From the NCBI GenBank assembly GCA_048262655.1, contig JBLXEY010000004.1:186001-250000 (forward strand): a stretch of DNA of 64,000 nt, given 5' to 3'. This document shows positions 51,517 to 59,983 of this stretch, piece after piece (the stretch's first letter is position 1; the number at the start of each line of letters is the position of its first letter). The notes beneath the pieces are model-generated. The model saw only the letters and a program-made list of their open reading frames with translations. It ran no database searches and had not been told where the DNA came from. This DNA comes from JABMNT01 sp048262655. GTDB lineage: Bacteria > Pseudomonadota > Alphaproteobacteria > Rhodospirillales > Casp-alpha2. Both the position numbers and the translations under genes were made by a program.

Positions 51517-53022
51517 ATGAACCTGTCATCATCTACCTATCAAATTATCCGCGGCGGTATCGTGCTCGATGTCGACAACAAGACCTCGGCGCCAATGGAT
51601 ATCCTGCTTGAAGGGGACCGGTTCCTTGAAATCGGCCCGCCGGGCATGGAAGCCCCCGCCGCAGCAACCCTTATTGATGCCCGTGACCGACTGCTCATGC
51701 CCGGTTTGGTGAACGCGCATACCCACGGCCATGCCAGCCTTGGGAAAGGAACGGGCGACAAGTGGTCACTGGAATTGCTTCTTAATGCGCTTCCCTGGGT
51801 CGGTGGGGGTTTTACTCTGGAAGATAAATATACAGCAGCGTCTTTGAATGCGGCCGAAATGGTGCTCAAGGGGTGTACCGCTGCCTATGATATGTATTTT
51901 GAGTTCCCGACACCATCGATGGAAGGGCTGGAAACGGTCGGGCGGGCCTACAGTGATATCGGTCTGCGCGTTGTGCTGGCGCCAATGATGGCAGATACAA
52001 CGCTCTATCAAGCCATACCCGGTTTAATTGATGCCCTGCCGGAACCGCACCGCAGCCACGTGCAGAAAATCAGCGCTGCGACGGCCGAAGATCATTTAAA
52101 GGTCTGCGATCAGGTGCTGAAAGATTGGGCCTTCAATCGTGATCAGGTCCGTCCCGCTTTGGGGCCGACAATCCCCCTGCATTGCAGCGACGCCTTTATT
52201 CGGGAATGCCGGGATATGGCCAAAGCTTATGATGTCAGCCTGCAGATGCATCTGGCAGAATCAAAAACCCAGGCCGTTGCCGGCATTGCCCGCTATGGAA
52301 AAAGTCTGACAGCCCATCTGGAAGATCTGGATTTTCTAAGCCCCCGCTTTACAGGCGCCCATGGCATCTGGCTGGAAGAAGACGACCTGAAACGTCTTGC
52401 AGATCACGGTGCCAACATCGCTCATAACCCGGCCAGTAATCTTCGCCTGGGCTCCGGTATCGCGCCTGCTCGCCAAATGATCAATTTAGACGTTGGCCTC
52501 GGTATTGGTACCGATGGATCGGCTTCATCCGATAACCAGAATATGTTTGAAGCCATGCGCACCGCCTCCTATGTGTCGCGGGTTGCTGACGCGAACCCTG
52601 AGGACTGGTTAGGGACCTGGGATGTCTTGAAAGCCGCAACATCCGGCGGCGCAAAAGTGCTGGGAATGGCCGATTTAATTGGTCGAATAGCCCCAGGATA
52701 TAAAGCGGATATGGTGTTCCTGGACCTTGATAACATCAATTTCATTCCTCTGAACAATGCCGCCAATCAAATTGTGAACTGTGAAGATTCCAGCGCCGTC
52801 GATAGTGTGATGATCGGCGGTCGGATGGTTTTGGCAGAACGAAAATTCACAGACTTTGATTATGCCGGGTTGCGGCACAAAGCGGAATCGGCGGCACGGC
52901 GTATTGAGAATGCCAACGGGGGGACAAAAGACCGGATGGAAGCGATGGCCAGTTTTGTTTCCCATCATTGCATTGGTTTGGCCTGCCAACATAGCGGTGC
53001 CGAACGCCGCGTTGTGGGCTGA
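51517..53022 (+). CDS. Amidohydrolase (TRZ/ATZ, chlorohydrolase/deaminase type)
   Basis: The product is about 501 residues from the ATG at 51517. It shows the metal-dependent hydrolase layout: a beta-sandwich start (YQIIRGGIVLDVDNKTSAPMDILLEGDRFLEIG), the metal HxH in MPGLVNAHTHGHASLGKG, further His in LQMHLAESKTQ and FTGAHGIWLEEDD, and Asp in LGIGTDGSASSDNQNMFEAMR. Such enzymes deaminate or dechlorinate heterocycles (guanine, adenosine-like, ammeline). The substrate is unknown. It has a separate start region, and the next gene on the strand is separated by 316 bases with a small RNA candidate. Confidence 0.9.
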   Translation: MNLSSSTYQIIRGGIVLDVDNKTSAPMDILLEGDRFLEIGPPGMEAPAAATLIDARDRLLMPGLVNAHTHGHASLGKGTGDKWSLELLLNALPWVGGGFTLEDKYTAASLNAAEMVLKGCTAAYDMYFEFPTPSMEGLETVGRAYSDIGLRVVLAPMMADTTLYQAIPGLIDALPEPHRSHVQKISAATAEDHLKVCDQVLKDWAFNRDQVRPALGPTIPLHCSDAFIRECRDMAKAYDVSLQMHLAESKTQAVAGIARYGKSLTAHLEDLDFLSPRFTGAHGIWLEEDDLKRLADHGANIAHNPASNLRLGSGIAPARQMINLDVGLGIGTDGSASSDNQNMFEAMRTASYVSRVADANPEDWLGTWDVLKAATSGGAKVLGMADLIGRIAPGYKADMVFLDLDNINFIPLNNAANQIVNCEDSSAVDSVMIGGRMVLAERKFTDFDYAGLRHKAESAARRIENANGGTKDRMEAMASFVSHHCIGLACQHSGAERRVVG

Positions 53023-53053
53023 AAAATCGAGGTTTAGGGCCCTGTGTATTTTG

Positions 53054-53065
53054 TAACACGTGTTA
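53054..53065. promoter_or_regulatory. Twelve-base palindrome downstream of the amidohydrolase
   Basis: TAACACGTGTTA is a perfect palindrome about 70 bases before the small-RNA candidate. It could be an operator, but no partner is known, and a chance match is possible. Confidence 0.25.
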
Positions 53066-53114
53066 ACAAGGTTTTCGCAATTCAGTTATTTGGATGAAAC
53101 ATCTATCAGGTACA

Positions 53115-53220
53115 TTGATCCTTGTCAGAGGTACACCTCCTCCTGTAGCGCGTTTCCCCAAACGCCCCCTCTGACACCCCTGTTAGACTTGCCGGACCAA
53201 AAGGGTCCGGCATTTTTTTT
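53115..53220 (+). ncRNA. Candidate small RNA with CCUCCUCC anti-Shine-Dalgarno loop
   Basis: An outer stem pairs GTCAGAGG (53124-53131) with CCTCTGAC (53168-53175). Inside are two hairpins: TACA/TGTA enclosing the loop CCTCCTCC (53136-53143), and GCGTTT/AAACGC with loop CCCC (53150-53165). A separate intrinsic terminator ends the unit. CCUCCUCC is complementary to ribosome-binding sites, and looped CCUCCUCCC motifs define the 'cuckoo'/CcsR small RNAs of Alphaproteobacteria. The 5' end is not known; 53115 is a guess. It could instead be a leader of the gene at 53339, but the terminator before that gene speaks against this. Confidence 0.65.
53190..53220 (+). terminator. Strong intrinsic terminator of the small-RNA candidate
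   Basis: TGCCGGACC (53190-53198) pairs perfectly with GGTCCGGCA (53204-53212) over a five-base loop, followed by eight T. It ends the small RNA candidate and possibly also transcription from the amidohydrolase gene. Confidence 0.92.
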
Positions 53221-53338
53221 ATGCGATTTGAAAAAGACGGCAGGGTTTGTATCGTTCATGACCTTGGGGGACTTTTTATTCGACATAAATTCGGTGGCGG
53301 ATTATATGGGTGGCTCACAATTCATCAGGAGAAGCCCC

Positions 53339-54103
53339 ATGAACCAGCTGTCACCGGAAGAGATCGCCACCCAAATTTTAAACGCCCGGCGTGATCATGT
53401 GGCCTGGGACCCGGCAGATACTCAGCCGCTGGCACATCTGGATGATGTCTATGCGGTTCAGGATTTGGTCACTGAGCAGCTGGGGCGGGGCATTGGGGCC
53501 TGGAAGACGTCGCCGATGGACCCGGGTGAACTCCCTTTCGCCGGCCCGATATATGCCGATGAAATCTATGCGACGGGCGTCAAAATTCCGGCTTCAAATT
53601 TGTTTGTGATCGGGATTGAAGGTGAAATTGCCTTTCGTTTGAATAAAGATTTGCCGGCCCGCGCCGCGCCCTATACCCGTGAAGACATTCTGGACGCGAT
53701 TGAAGAAATGCTGCCACTCATTGAAGTCGTGGATACCCGCATGGTTAATGGCATGGAGCAGGATGCGACATTTAAAATGGCGGATAACCAGTCAAATGCG
53801 GGGATTGTGATTGGCGCTGGCGTCAAGGGTTGGGAAGCCGTGAATGCGACAACGGTTGACGTGCATTTGACCGCAAATGGCAAACCCCTTCATTCCGGCA
53901 AAAGCACAAGCCCGATTGAGGACATGTTTGATTTGATGGCCGGAACAGTTAACGTCTGTGCGGCGCGAAATCGTCCGATCCGGGCGGGTGATATCATCAC
54001 CACCGGATCCTGCACGGGCATCGAATTTGTTGAGCCGGGTGCTGAAGTGGTGCTGGAGTTTCCAGGGATTGGCCGGGTAGAGGTTTCATTCCCTGTTGGT
54101 TGA
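53339..54103 (+). CDS. Fumarylacetoacetase-family 2-oxo acid hydratase
   Basis: The product is about 254 residues from the ATG at 53339, with AGGAGAA just upstream. It resembles 2-keto-4-pentenoate hydratase (MhpD): HLDDVYAVQDLVTEQLGRGIGAWKTS, the acidic metal ligands in FVIGIEGEIAFRLNKDLPAR, LPLIEVVDTRM and the C-terminal GDIITTGSCTGIEFVEPGAEVVLEFPGIG. It would hydrate or decarboxylate a 2-oxo-alkenoate from aromatic or other catabolism. No catabolic partner lies next to it. The frame is open upstream to 53060 across the terminator, but this is not coding. Confidence 0.88.
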   Translation: MNQLSPEEIATQILNARRDHVAWDPADTQPLAHLDDVYAVQDLVTEQLGRGIGAWKTSPMDPGELPFAGPIYADEIYATGVKIPASNLFVIGIEGEIAFRLNKDLPARAAPYTREDILDAIEEMLPLIEVVDTRMVNGMEQDATFKMADNQSNAGIVIGAGVKGWEAVNATTVDVHLTANGKPLHSGKSTSPIEDMFDLMAGTVNVCAARNRPIRAGDIITTGSCTGIEFVEPGAEVVLEFPGIGRVEVSFPVG

Positions 54104-54280
54104 TTGGGCTTTCAGCCGAACTTGTGCTGGCACGGATAGGCGAACTTGCCACAATGCCGACAAAACCTGACAAAATAGGTCACAACTCCGCCATAATCGC
54201 TTGTCATATCTTGATCCTGCGCCTTATGACCCTCACTATACATGTCAGGGTATGTGTTTTGCTTTAAGAAGGATGACTTA

Positions 54281-56107
54281 ATGCGTCGTGTTATTGCTAT
54301 ATGTGTGACTTTTCTGATGTCGATTGGTGCTGCTCACGCGGCAGATATGCCCAGCGCCCATGGCATGGCCATGCACGGGGACCTGAAATACCCGCCAGAC
54401 TTTAAGCATTTTGACTACGTGAACCCCAATGCGCCAAAAGGCGGCATGGTTCGCTTGGGCGCACAAGGCACCTTTGATACTTTCAACAGCTTTATTACCA
54501 AAGGAAACCCCGCTGGGGGGCTCGGGCTTTTGTACGATAATCTGACGGTGAAATCCGCGGATGAGGCGTTTACCGAATATGGTCTGTTGGCAGAAACAGT
54601 GCACATGCCCGAGGACCGTTCCTGGGTCGCTTTTACGCTGCGTAAGGAAGCCCGTTGGCATGACGGCGTGCCGGTGACAGTGGAAGATGTCATCTGGACC
54701 TTTAATACCTTGATCGAAAAAGGCTCACCATTTTACCGGTTCTATTACGGCAGTGTTTCAGACGTTGTGAAGACCGCAGAGCGAACGGTGCGGTTCAATT
54801 TCAAGCCGGGTGAAAACCGTGAATTGCCTCTGATCATTGGTCAGTTCACGATTTTGCCGAAACACTATTGGGAAGGTCGAGATTTTGCTAAAACAACGCT
54901 CGAACCTCCTTTGGGCAGCGGTCCCTATAAAATTGAAAAGTTTGACGCCGGGCGCTCGATTACCTTAAAGCGCGTCGAGGACTGGTGGGGCAAGGATTTA
55001 CCCGTCAACAAAGGCCTCTATAACTTCGACCGTATCCGCTATGATTATTATCGGGATGGGACCATTGCGCTGGAAGCCTTTAAAGCAGGAGAATTTGATT
55101 ATCGGGCTGAAAATTCTTCGAAAGCCTGGGCGACCGCTTACAACATTCCCTATGTTAAAGATGGATTAATTAATAAAGAAGAGATCAGTCACGACCGCTC
55201 TTCCGGCATGCAGGGTTACGTTTACAATACCCGGCGCGACATTTTTAAAGACAAGGCCGTTCGCCAGGCATTGGCCTATGCCTTTGATTTTGAGTGGTCG
55301 AACAAGAACCTGTTTTATGGCCAATATACTCGAACCCGCAGTTATTTTGATAACTCAGAACTGGCGGCGACCGGGTTGCCCGGTGCTGATGAACTGGCAT
55401 TACTGGAACCTTACCGCGGGCGCATTCCAGATGAAGTCTTTACCCAGGAATATAACCCGCCGTTCAATGAGCAGGCTGGCAAAATTCGCAAAAATTTAAG
55501 AACCGCATCCAAAATATTGAAAGATGCCGGATGGATCATCAAAGATAAAAAGCGGGTGAATGAAAAGACCGGCGTTGAACTGAAATTTGAAATTATGCTG
55601 GGGAGTCCGATCTCCGAGCGTATTGTTTTGCCTTTTGCTAAAAACCTCGAGCGTCTGGGCGTGACGGCAACCATCCGAACAGTTGATCCATCGCAGTATC
55701 AGCGTCGAATGGAAACCCGTGATTTCGATATGGTGATTGGTGGTTTTGGTCAGTCATTATCACCAGGCAACGAACAACGCGCTTTTTGGGGATCGAAAGC
55801 AGCCGATTTGGACGGTAGCCGAAATTCGATTGGTATTAAGGATCCGGTGATTGATGAATTGATCGAAAAAGTGATTGCCGCGCCCAGCCGTAAAGAACTT
55901 GTTACCGCGGTAAAAGCGCTGGACCGGGTCTTGCAATGGGGCTACTGGCTGATTCCGAATTTTCATTCGACCTATGACCGCATTGCTTACTGGAACAAGT
56001 TTGGTCGTCCTGCCATAACGCCAACAGAGGGAAATCAGTTCCTTTCCTGGTGGGTCGATCCGAAAAAAGAAGAGTTGCTCAAAAGCAAGCTGTCCTCGGC
56101 GCAATAG
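54281..56107 (+). CDS. yejA: Peptide ABC transporter substrate-binding protein (YejA-like)
   Basis: The product is about 608 residues with a signal peptide (MRRVIAICVTFLMSIGAAHA). It belongs to solute-binding protein family 5: HGMAMHGDLKYPPDFKHFDYVNPNAPKGGMVRLGAQGTFDTFNSF, EARWHDGVPVTVEDVIWTFNTL, GSGPYKIEKFDAGRSITLKRV and LIPNFHSTYDRIAYWNKFG are typical of YejA. It binds oligopeptides in the periplasm for the YejBEF importer encoded next. I chose the ATG at 54281 because it starts the signal peptide. It is the first gene of a four-gene operon. Confidence 0.92.
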   Translation: MRRVIAICVTFLMSIGAAHAADMPSAHGMAMHGDLKYPPDFKHFDYVNPNAPKGGMVRLGAQGTFDTFNSFITKGNPAGGLGLLYDNLTVKSADEAFTEYGLLAETVHMPEDRSWVAFTLRKEARWHDGVPVTVEDVIWTFNTLIEKGSPFYRFYYGSVSDVVKTAERTVRFNFKPGENRELPLIIGQFTILPKHYWEGRDFAKTTLEPPLGSGPYKIEKFDAGRSITLKRVEDWWGKDLPVNKGLYNFDRIRYDYYRDGTIALEAFKAGEFDYRAENSSKAWATAYNIPYVKDGLINKEEISHDRSSGMQGYVYNTRRDIFKDKAVRQALAYAFDFEWSNKNLFYGQYTRTRSYFDNSELAATGLPGADELALLEPYRGRIPDEVFTQEYNPPFNEQAGKIRKNLRTASKILKDAGWIIKDKKRVNEKTGVELKFEIMLGSPISERIVLPFAKNLERLGVTATIRTVDPSQYQRRMETRDFDMVIGGFGQSLSPGNEQRAFWGSKAADLDGSRNSIGIKDPVIDELIEKVIAAPSRKELVTAVKALDRVLQWGYWLIPNFHSTYDRIAYWNKFGRPAITPTEGNQFLSWWVDPKKEELLKSKLSSAQ

Positions 56108-56122
56108 GTAAAAGACACTATT

Positions 56123-57238
56123 ATGTACGCCTACATCATTCGCCGACTGCTTTTGATCATCCCGACATTGCTCGGAATTATGATCATTAATTTCGCCGTG
56201 GTTCAAATCTTGCCCGGCGGCCCTGTCGAGCAAATGATCGCGCAATTAACAGGCAATGATGTGAGTGTGACCGCGCGGGTTGGCGGTGACGCCGGATCAG
56301 AAACGGGTGCGCAGTCGCAAGCGCCGCAGGCAGGAAAAGATGCCGGATTATCGAGCCGCTACCGTGGTGCACAAGGTTTGCCACCTGACCTGATCGCCTC
56401 CATTGAGAAGCAGTACGGCCTGGATAAACCGGCGCATGAGCGGTTTGTACTGATGATGAAGAATTACATTACCTTTGATTTTGGGGATAGCTTTTTTCAG
56501 GACCGCAGTGTTATCCAACTGGTCATCGATAAAATGCCAGTTTCCATTTCATTGGGGTTGTGGACGACCTTGCTGGTCTATCTGATCTCGATCCCACTCG
56601 GCATTGCCAAGGCCGTGCGAGATGGGTCGAAATTTGATGTTTGGACATCGGGGCTGGTCATCTTTGGCAACGCCGTTCCCGGGTTCTTGTTTGCGATTTT
56701 ATTAATCATTCTGTTTGCGGGGGGGCGGTACCTTGACTGGTTCCCGCTGCGCGGTTTGACCTCCCCAAATTTTGATGAGCTTAACAGCTTTCAAAAAGTC
56801 ATTGATTATTTTTGGCATATGGCGCTGCCGTTGTTGTCGATGATCATCGGCGGGTTTGCCGGATTGACGATGCTAACCAAAAATTCGTTCATTGAAGAAA
56901 TCAATAAACAATATGTCCTGACCGCGCGAGCCAAGGGTTTGACGCAGCAGGCCGTTTTATATGGACATGTTTTTCGCAACGCCATGATGATTATCATTGC
57001 GGGCTTCCCTGCTGCCTTCGTTGGCATTTTGTTTACCGGATCGATGTTGACCGAAATTATTTTCTCGCTCGATGGTTTGGGGTTATTGGGTTTTGAAGCC
57101 GCCTTGAAACGCGATTATCCGGTGATGTTTGGGACGCTCTATTTCTTTACGTTATTTGGCCTGTTGCTAGGGATTCTAAGCGACCTGATGTATCACATTG
57201 TTGATCCACGCATTGATTTCGAGTCACGAGATGTCTAG
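56123..57238 (+). CDS. yejB: Peptide ABC transporter permease (YejB-like)
   Basis: The product has 371 residues. A first membrane span starts the protein (YIIRRLLLIIPTLLGIMIINFAVVQILPGGPVEQM), then a long periplasmic part, and five more spans. The EAA-type cytoplasmic loop that meets the ATPase is QYVLTARAKGLTQQAVLYGHVFRNAMMII. The periplasmic segment (about 45-75) is rich in Gly, Gln and Ala (GSETGAQSQAPQAGKDAG), as in other YejB. It pairs with YejE. It follows yejA by 15 bases and overlaps yejE by eight. Confidence 0.92.
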   Translation: MYAYIIRRLLLIIPTLLGIMIINFAVVQILPGGPVEQMIAQLTGNDVSVTARVGGDAGSETGAQSQAPQAGKDAGLSSRYRGAQGLPPDLIASIEKQYGLDKPAHERFVLMMKNYITFDFGDSFFQDRSVIQLVIDKMPVSISLGLWTTLLVYLISIPLGIAKAVRDGSKFDVWTSGLVIFGNAVPGFLFAILLIILFAGGRYLDWFPLRGLTSPNFDELNSFQKVIDYFWHMALPLLSMIIGGFAGLTMLTKNSFIEEINKQYVLTARAKGLTQQAVLYGHVFRNAMMIIIAGFPAAFVGILFTGSMLTEIIFSLDGLGLLGFEAALKRDYPVMFGTLYFFTLFGLLLGILSDLMYHIVDPRIDFESRDV

Positions 57239-58292
57239 TCCCTTACGCACAGATCGGTTCTTGGGCCTACCCATCACGGCTATCACCCGCCGTCGGATAG
57301 ATAATTTCCAACGCAACCGTCGGGGCTTTTGGTCATTCTGGATTTTCTCATTTCTGTTTCTTGTCTGTCTCTTTGCTGAAGTGATCGCGAATGATAAACC
57401 ATTGATGGTGGTCTATGACGGGGGGCTGTATGCCCCGGCATTTTTTGAATATGCAGAAACGACATTTGGCGGAGAATTTGAAACCGAAGCTGATTACCGT
57501 GATGAATTTGTCATTGAGTTAATTGAAGATAAAGGCTGGATGATCTGGCCGCTGGTTCCGTTTAGCTACGATACCGTTAATCAGGATTTGGCTGTCCCCG
57601 CGCCGGCCCCGCCCAGTGCCGTCAACTGGCTGGGCACTGATGATCAGGGGCGCGATGTGCTGGCGCGGACGATCTATGGGTTTCGTATATCCGTTTTATT
57701 CGGATTAACGCTAACGCTGGTGAGTGCGGCCGTTGGAATTTCGATTGGGGCTTTTCAAGGGTTTTATGGCGGACTTCTCGATTTGTTGGGGCAGCGGTTC
57801 ATGGAAATCTGGGGCGGTATGCCAATGCTCTATTTGCTGATCATTATGGCCAGCGTGATCACGCCGAACTTCTGGTGGTTGTTGGGTCTGATGCTTTTGT
57901 TTAGCTGGATGGGATTTGTCGGCGTGGTGCGCGCCGAATTCTTAAAAGCGCGCAATCTGGATTTTGTGCGGGCGGCGAAAGCTCTGGGTGTTTCTGACCT
58001 CAAGATTATTTTCAAGCATGTGCTGCCCAACGCCATGGTTGCGACAATCACGTTTATGCCCTTCACGCTCGCAGGTTCTATTACGACGCTTACCGCACTC
58101 GACTTTTTAGGCTTTGGATTGCCGGTGGGCTCACCGTCACTCGGCGAATTGCTAAACCAGGGAAAGGCGAATTTAACGGCACCATGGTTGGGCATCACCG
58201 GCTTTGTTGTTATTGCCGCCATGCTGAGCCTGCTTGTTTTTATGGGTGAAGCGGTGCGCGATGCTTTTGACCCACGGAAGGTCTATCGATGA
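57231..58292 (+). CDS. yejE: Peptide ABC transporter permease (YejE-like)
   Basis: The product is about 353 residues from the ATG at 57231, which overlaps yejB. It has the N-terminal cytoplasmic stretch RRIDNFQRNRRGFWSFWIFS typical of this permease type, then a long periplasmic insert, then NWLGTDDQGRDVLARTIYGFRISVLFGLTLT and the EAA loop KARNLDFVRAAKALGVSDLKIIFKHVLPNAM. It forms the membrane channel with YejB. Its end overlaps the yejF start by four bases (ATGA), so translation is coupled. Confidence 0.92.
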   Translation: MSSPLRTDRFLGLPITAITRRRIDNFQRNRRGFWSFWIFSFLFLVCLFAEVIANDKPLMVVYDGGLYAPAFFEYAETTFGGEFETEADYRDEFVIELIEDKGWMIWPLVPFSYDTVNQDLAVPAPAPPSAVNWLGTDDQGRDVLARTIYGFRISVLFGLTLTLVSAAVGISIGAFQGFYGGLLDLLGQRFMEIWGGMPMLYLLIIMASVITPNFWWLLGLMLLFSWMGFVGVVRAEFLKARNLDFVRAAKALGVSDLKIIFKHVLPNAMVATITFMPFTLAGSITTLTALDFLGFGLPVGSPSLGELLNQGKANLTAPWLGITGFVVIAAMLSLLVFMGEAVRDAFDPRKVYR

Positions 58293-59914
58293 GTTCACTT
58301 CTTGAAATCGAAAATCTGTCGGTGACGTTTGGTCAGGGCGAAAGCGCTGTTGATGCGGTACGGGGTGTTAGCCTGAAAATCGATAAAGGCGAAACCGTGG
58401 CGCTGGTCGGGGAATCGGGTTCTGGTAAATCGGTAACGGCCCTTTCCGTTATGCAGTTGCTTCCCTATCCCCTGGCTCACCACCCGGCTGGCAGTATTCG
58501 CTTTAACGATGAAGAACTGGTCGGCTTGCCTGACAATCAAATGCGATTGCTGCGCGGCGAGCAGATTGCGATGATTTTTCAGGAACCGCTGAATTCCCTG
58601 AACCCGCTTCACTCCATCGAAAAACAAATCTCTGAAGTGTTGTTCTTGCATAAAAAAATGACCCCGAAACAAGCTCACGAACGGGTCGTTGAATTGTTGA
58701 CACTGGTCGGTCTATCCGAAGCCGTCGCGCGGCTCAATGCCTTGCCGCATGAATTCTCCGGAGGACAGCAACAACGCATCATGATTGCCATGGCATTGGC
58801 GAATGATCCTGATTTGCTGATTGCCGATGAGCCGACAACGGCACTGGATGTCACCGTGCAAGCGCAAGTCCTGAAACTTTTGAAGGAAATTCAGGCGAAA
58901 CTTGGCATGGCAATTCTGTTTATCACTCATGACTTGGGGATCGTGCGAAATGTCGCGGATCGGGTCTGTGTCATGAACGATGGTTTAATTGTTGAGCAAG
59001 GACCTGTTACGAAAGTCTTTGATACGCCATCCCATGACTACACACGACACTTGCTGGCATCAGAACCAAAAGGCGAGCCCGATAACGCGGACCCCGCAGC
59101 ACCTGATATGATCACGGGCGACAATGTGAAGGTCTGGTTCCCGATCAAGAAAGGGGTGCTTCGGCGCACGGTTGGCTATGTCAAAGCTGTCGATGGAATC
59201 ACGGTTCACATCCGCGAAGGACAGACGCTGGGCGTTGTCGGCGAGAGTGGTTCTGGAAAGTCGACGTTGGGACGGGCCTTGATCCGACTGGATCGCAGTG
59301 AGGGGGCAATCAGGTTTCAGGGTCAGGACATTCACGAGATGGATGGTGCGGATTTGCGACCGCTACGCCGGGAAATGCAAATCGTTTTCCAGGACCCCTA
59401 CGGTTCACTCAGTCCTCGTTTGTCGATCGGACAAATTATTGAAGAAGGTCTGCTGGTGCACGGGCTGGGCGGCGACGCGACAGAACGGCGACAATTGATC
59501 GACGATGTTTTGCGCGAAGTTGATTTGGACCCGGATGTGCAAGATCGCTACCCCCATGAATTTTCAGGCGGCCAGCGCCAGCGTATCGCGATCGCCCGGG
59601 CTTTGGTTCTCAGACCCAAGTTTATTGTTCTGGATGAACCAACCAGCGCGCTCGATATGTCCGTGCAAGCGCAAATTGTTGAGCTGCTCCGGGACCTGCA
59701 GAAAAAGCACAACCTGGCCTATCTATTCATCAGTCATGACTTGAAAGTTGTCCGCGCCGTCAGTCACGACATCATCGTCATGAAAGGTGGCAAGGTCGTC
59801 GAAAGTGGCACTGCGGCACAGGTCATGGACAACCCGCGCGAGCCCTATACGCAAGCCCTGATGGCGGCAGCATTTGAGTTGAAGGCGGACGAAAGCGGCA
59901 TTGTGCATACCTGA
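58289..59914 (+). CDS. yejF: Peptide ABC transporter ATPase with two nucleotide-binding domains (YejF-like)
   Basis: The product has 541 residues with two ABC ATPase domains in tandem. The first has Walker A GESGSGKSV, signature FSGGQQQR and Walker B LLIADEPTTALD. The second has Walker A GESGSGKST, signature FSGGQRQR and Walker B FIVLDEPTSALD. Both carry the oligopeptide-transporter extension after each domain. It powers the YejABE peptide importer at the cytoplasmic face. All key residues are present in both halves. Confidence 0.95.
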   Translation: MSSLLEIENLSVTFGQGESAVDAVRGVSLKIDKGETVALVGESGSGKSVTALSVMQLLPYPLAHHPAGSIRFNDEELVGLPDNQMRLLRGEQIAMIFQEPLNSLNPLHSIEKQISEVLFLHKKMTPKQAHERVVELLTLVGLSEAVARLNALPHEFSGGQQQRIMIAMALANDPDLLIADEPTTALDVTVQAQVLKLLKEIQAKLGMAILFITHDLGIVRNVADRVCVMNDGLIVEQGPVTKVFDTPSHDYTRHLLASEPKGEPDNADPAAPDMITGDNVKVWFPIKKGVLRRTVGYVKAVDGITVHIREGQTLGVVGESGSGKSTLGRALIRLDRSEGAIRFQGQDIHEMDGADLRPLRREMQIVFQDPYGSLSPRLSIGQIIEEGLLVHGLGGDATERRQLIDDVLREVDLDPDVQDRYPHEFSGGQRQRIAIARALVLRPKFIVLDEPTSALDMSVQAQIVELLRDLQKKHNLAYLFISHDLKVVRAVSHDIIVMKGGKVVESGTAAQVMDNPREPYTQALMAAAFELKADESGIVHT

Positions 59915-59983
59915 GGGCAAGGTGTGTCTATGAACTGTCAATCAATAGAAACCGGTCGCGGACAGCAGACGAATACATTGATG

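Noticed and set aside
53060..53338. N-terminal extension of the hydratase across the terminator
   Set aside because: It would run through a perfect hairpin with eight T, while a good ribosome-binding site and the family start are at 53339.
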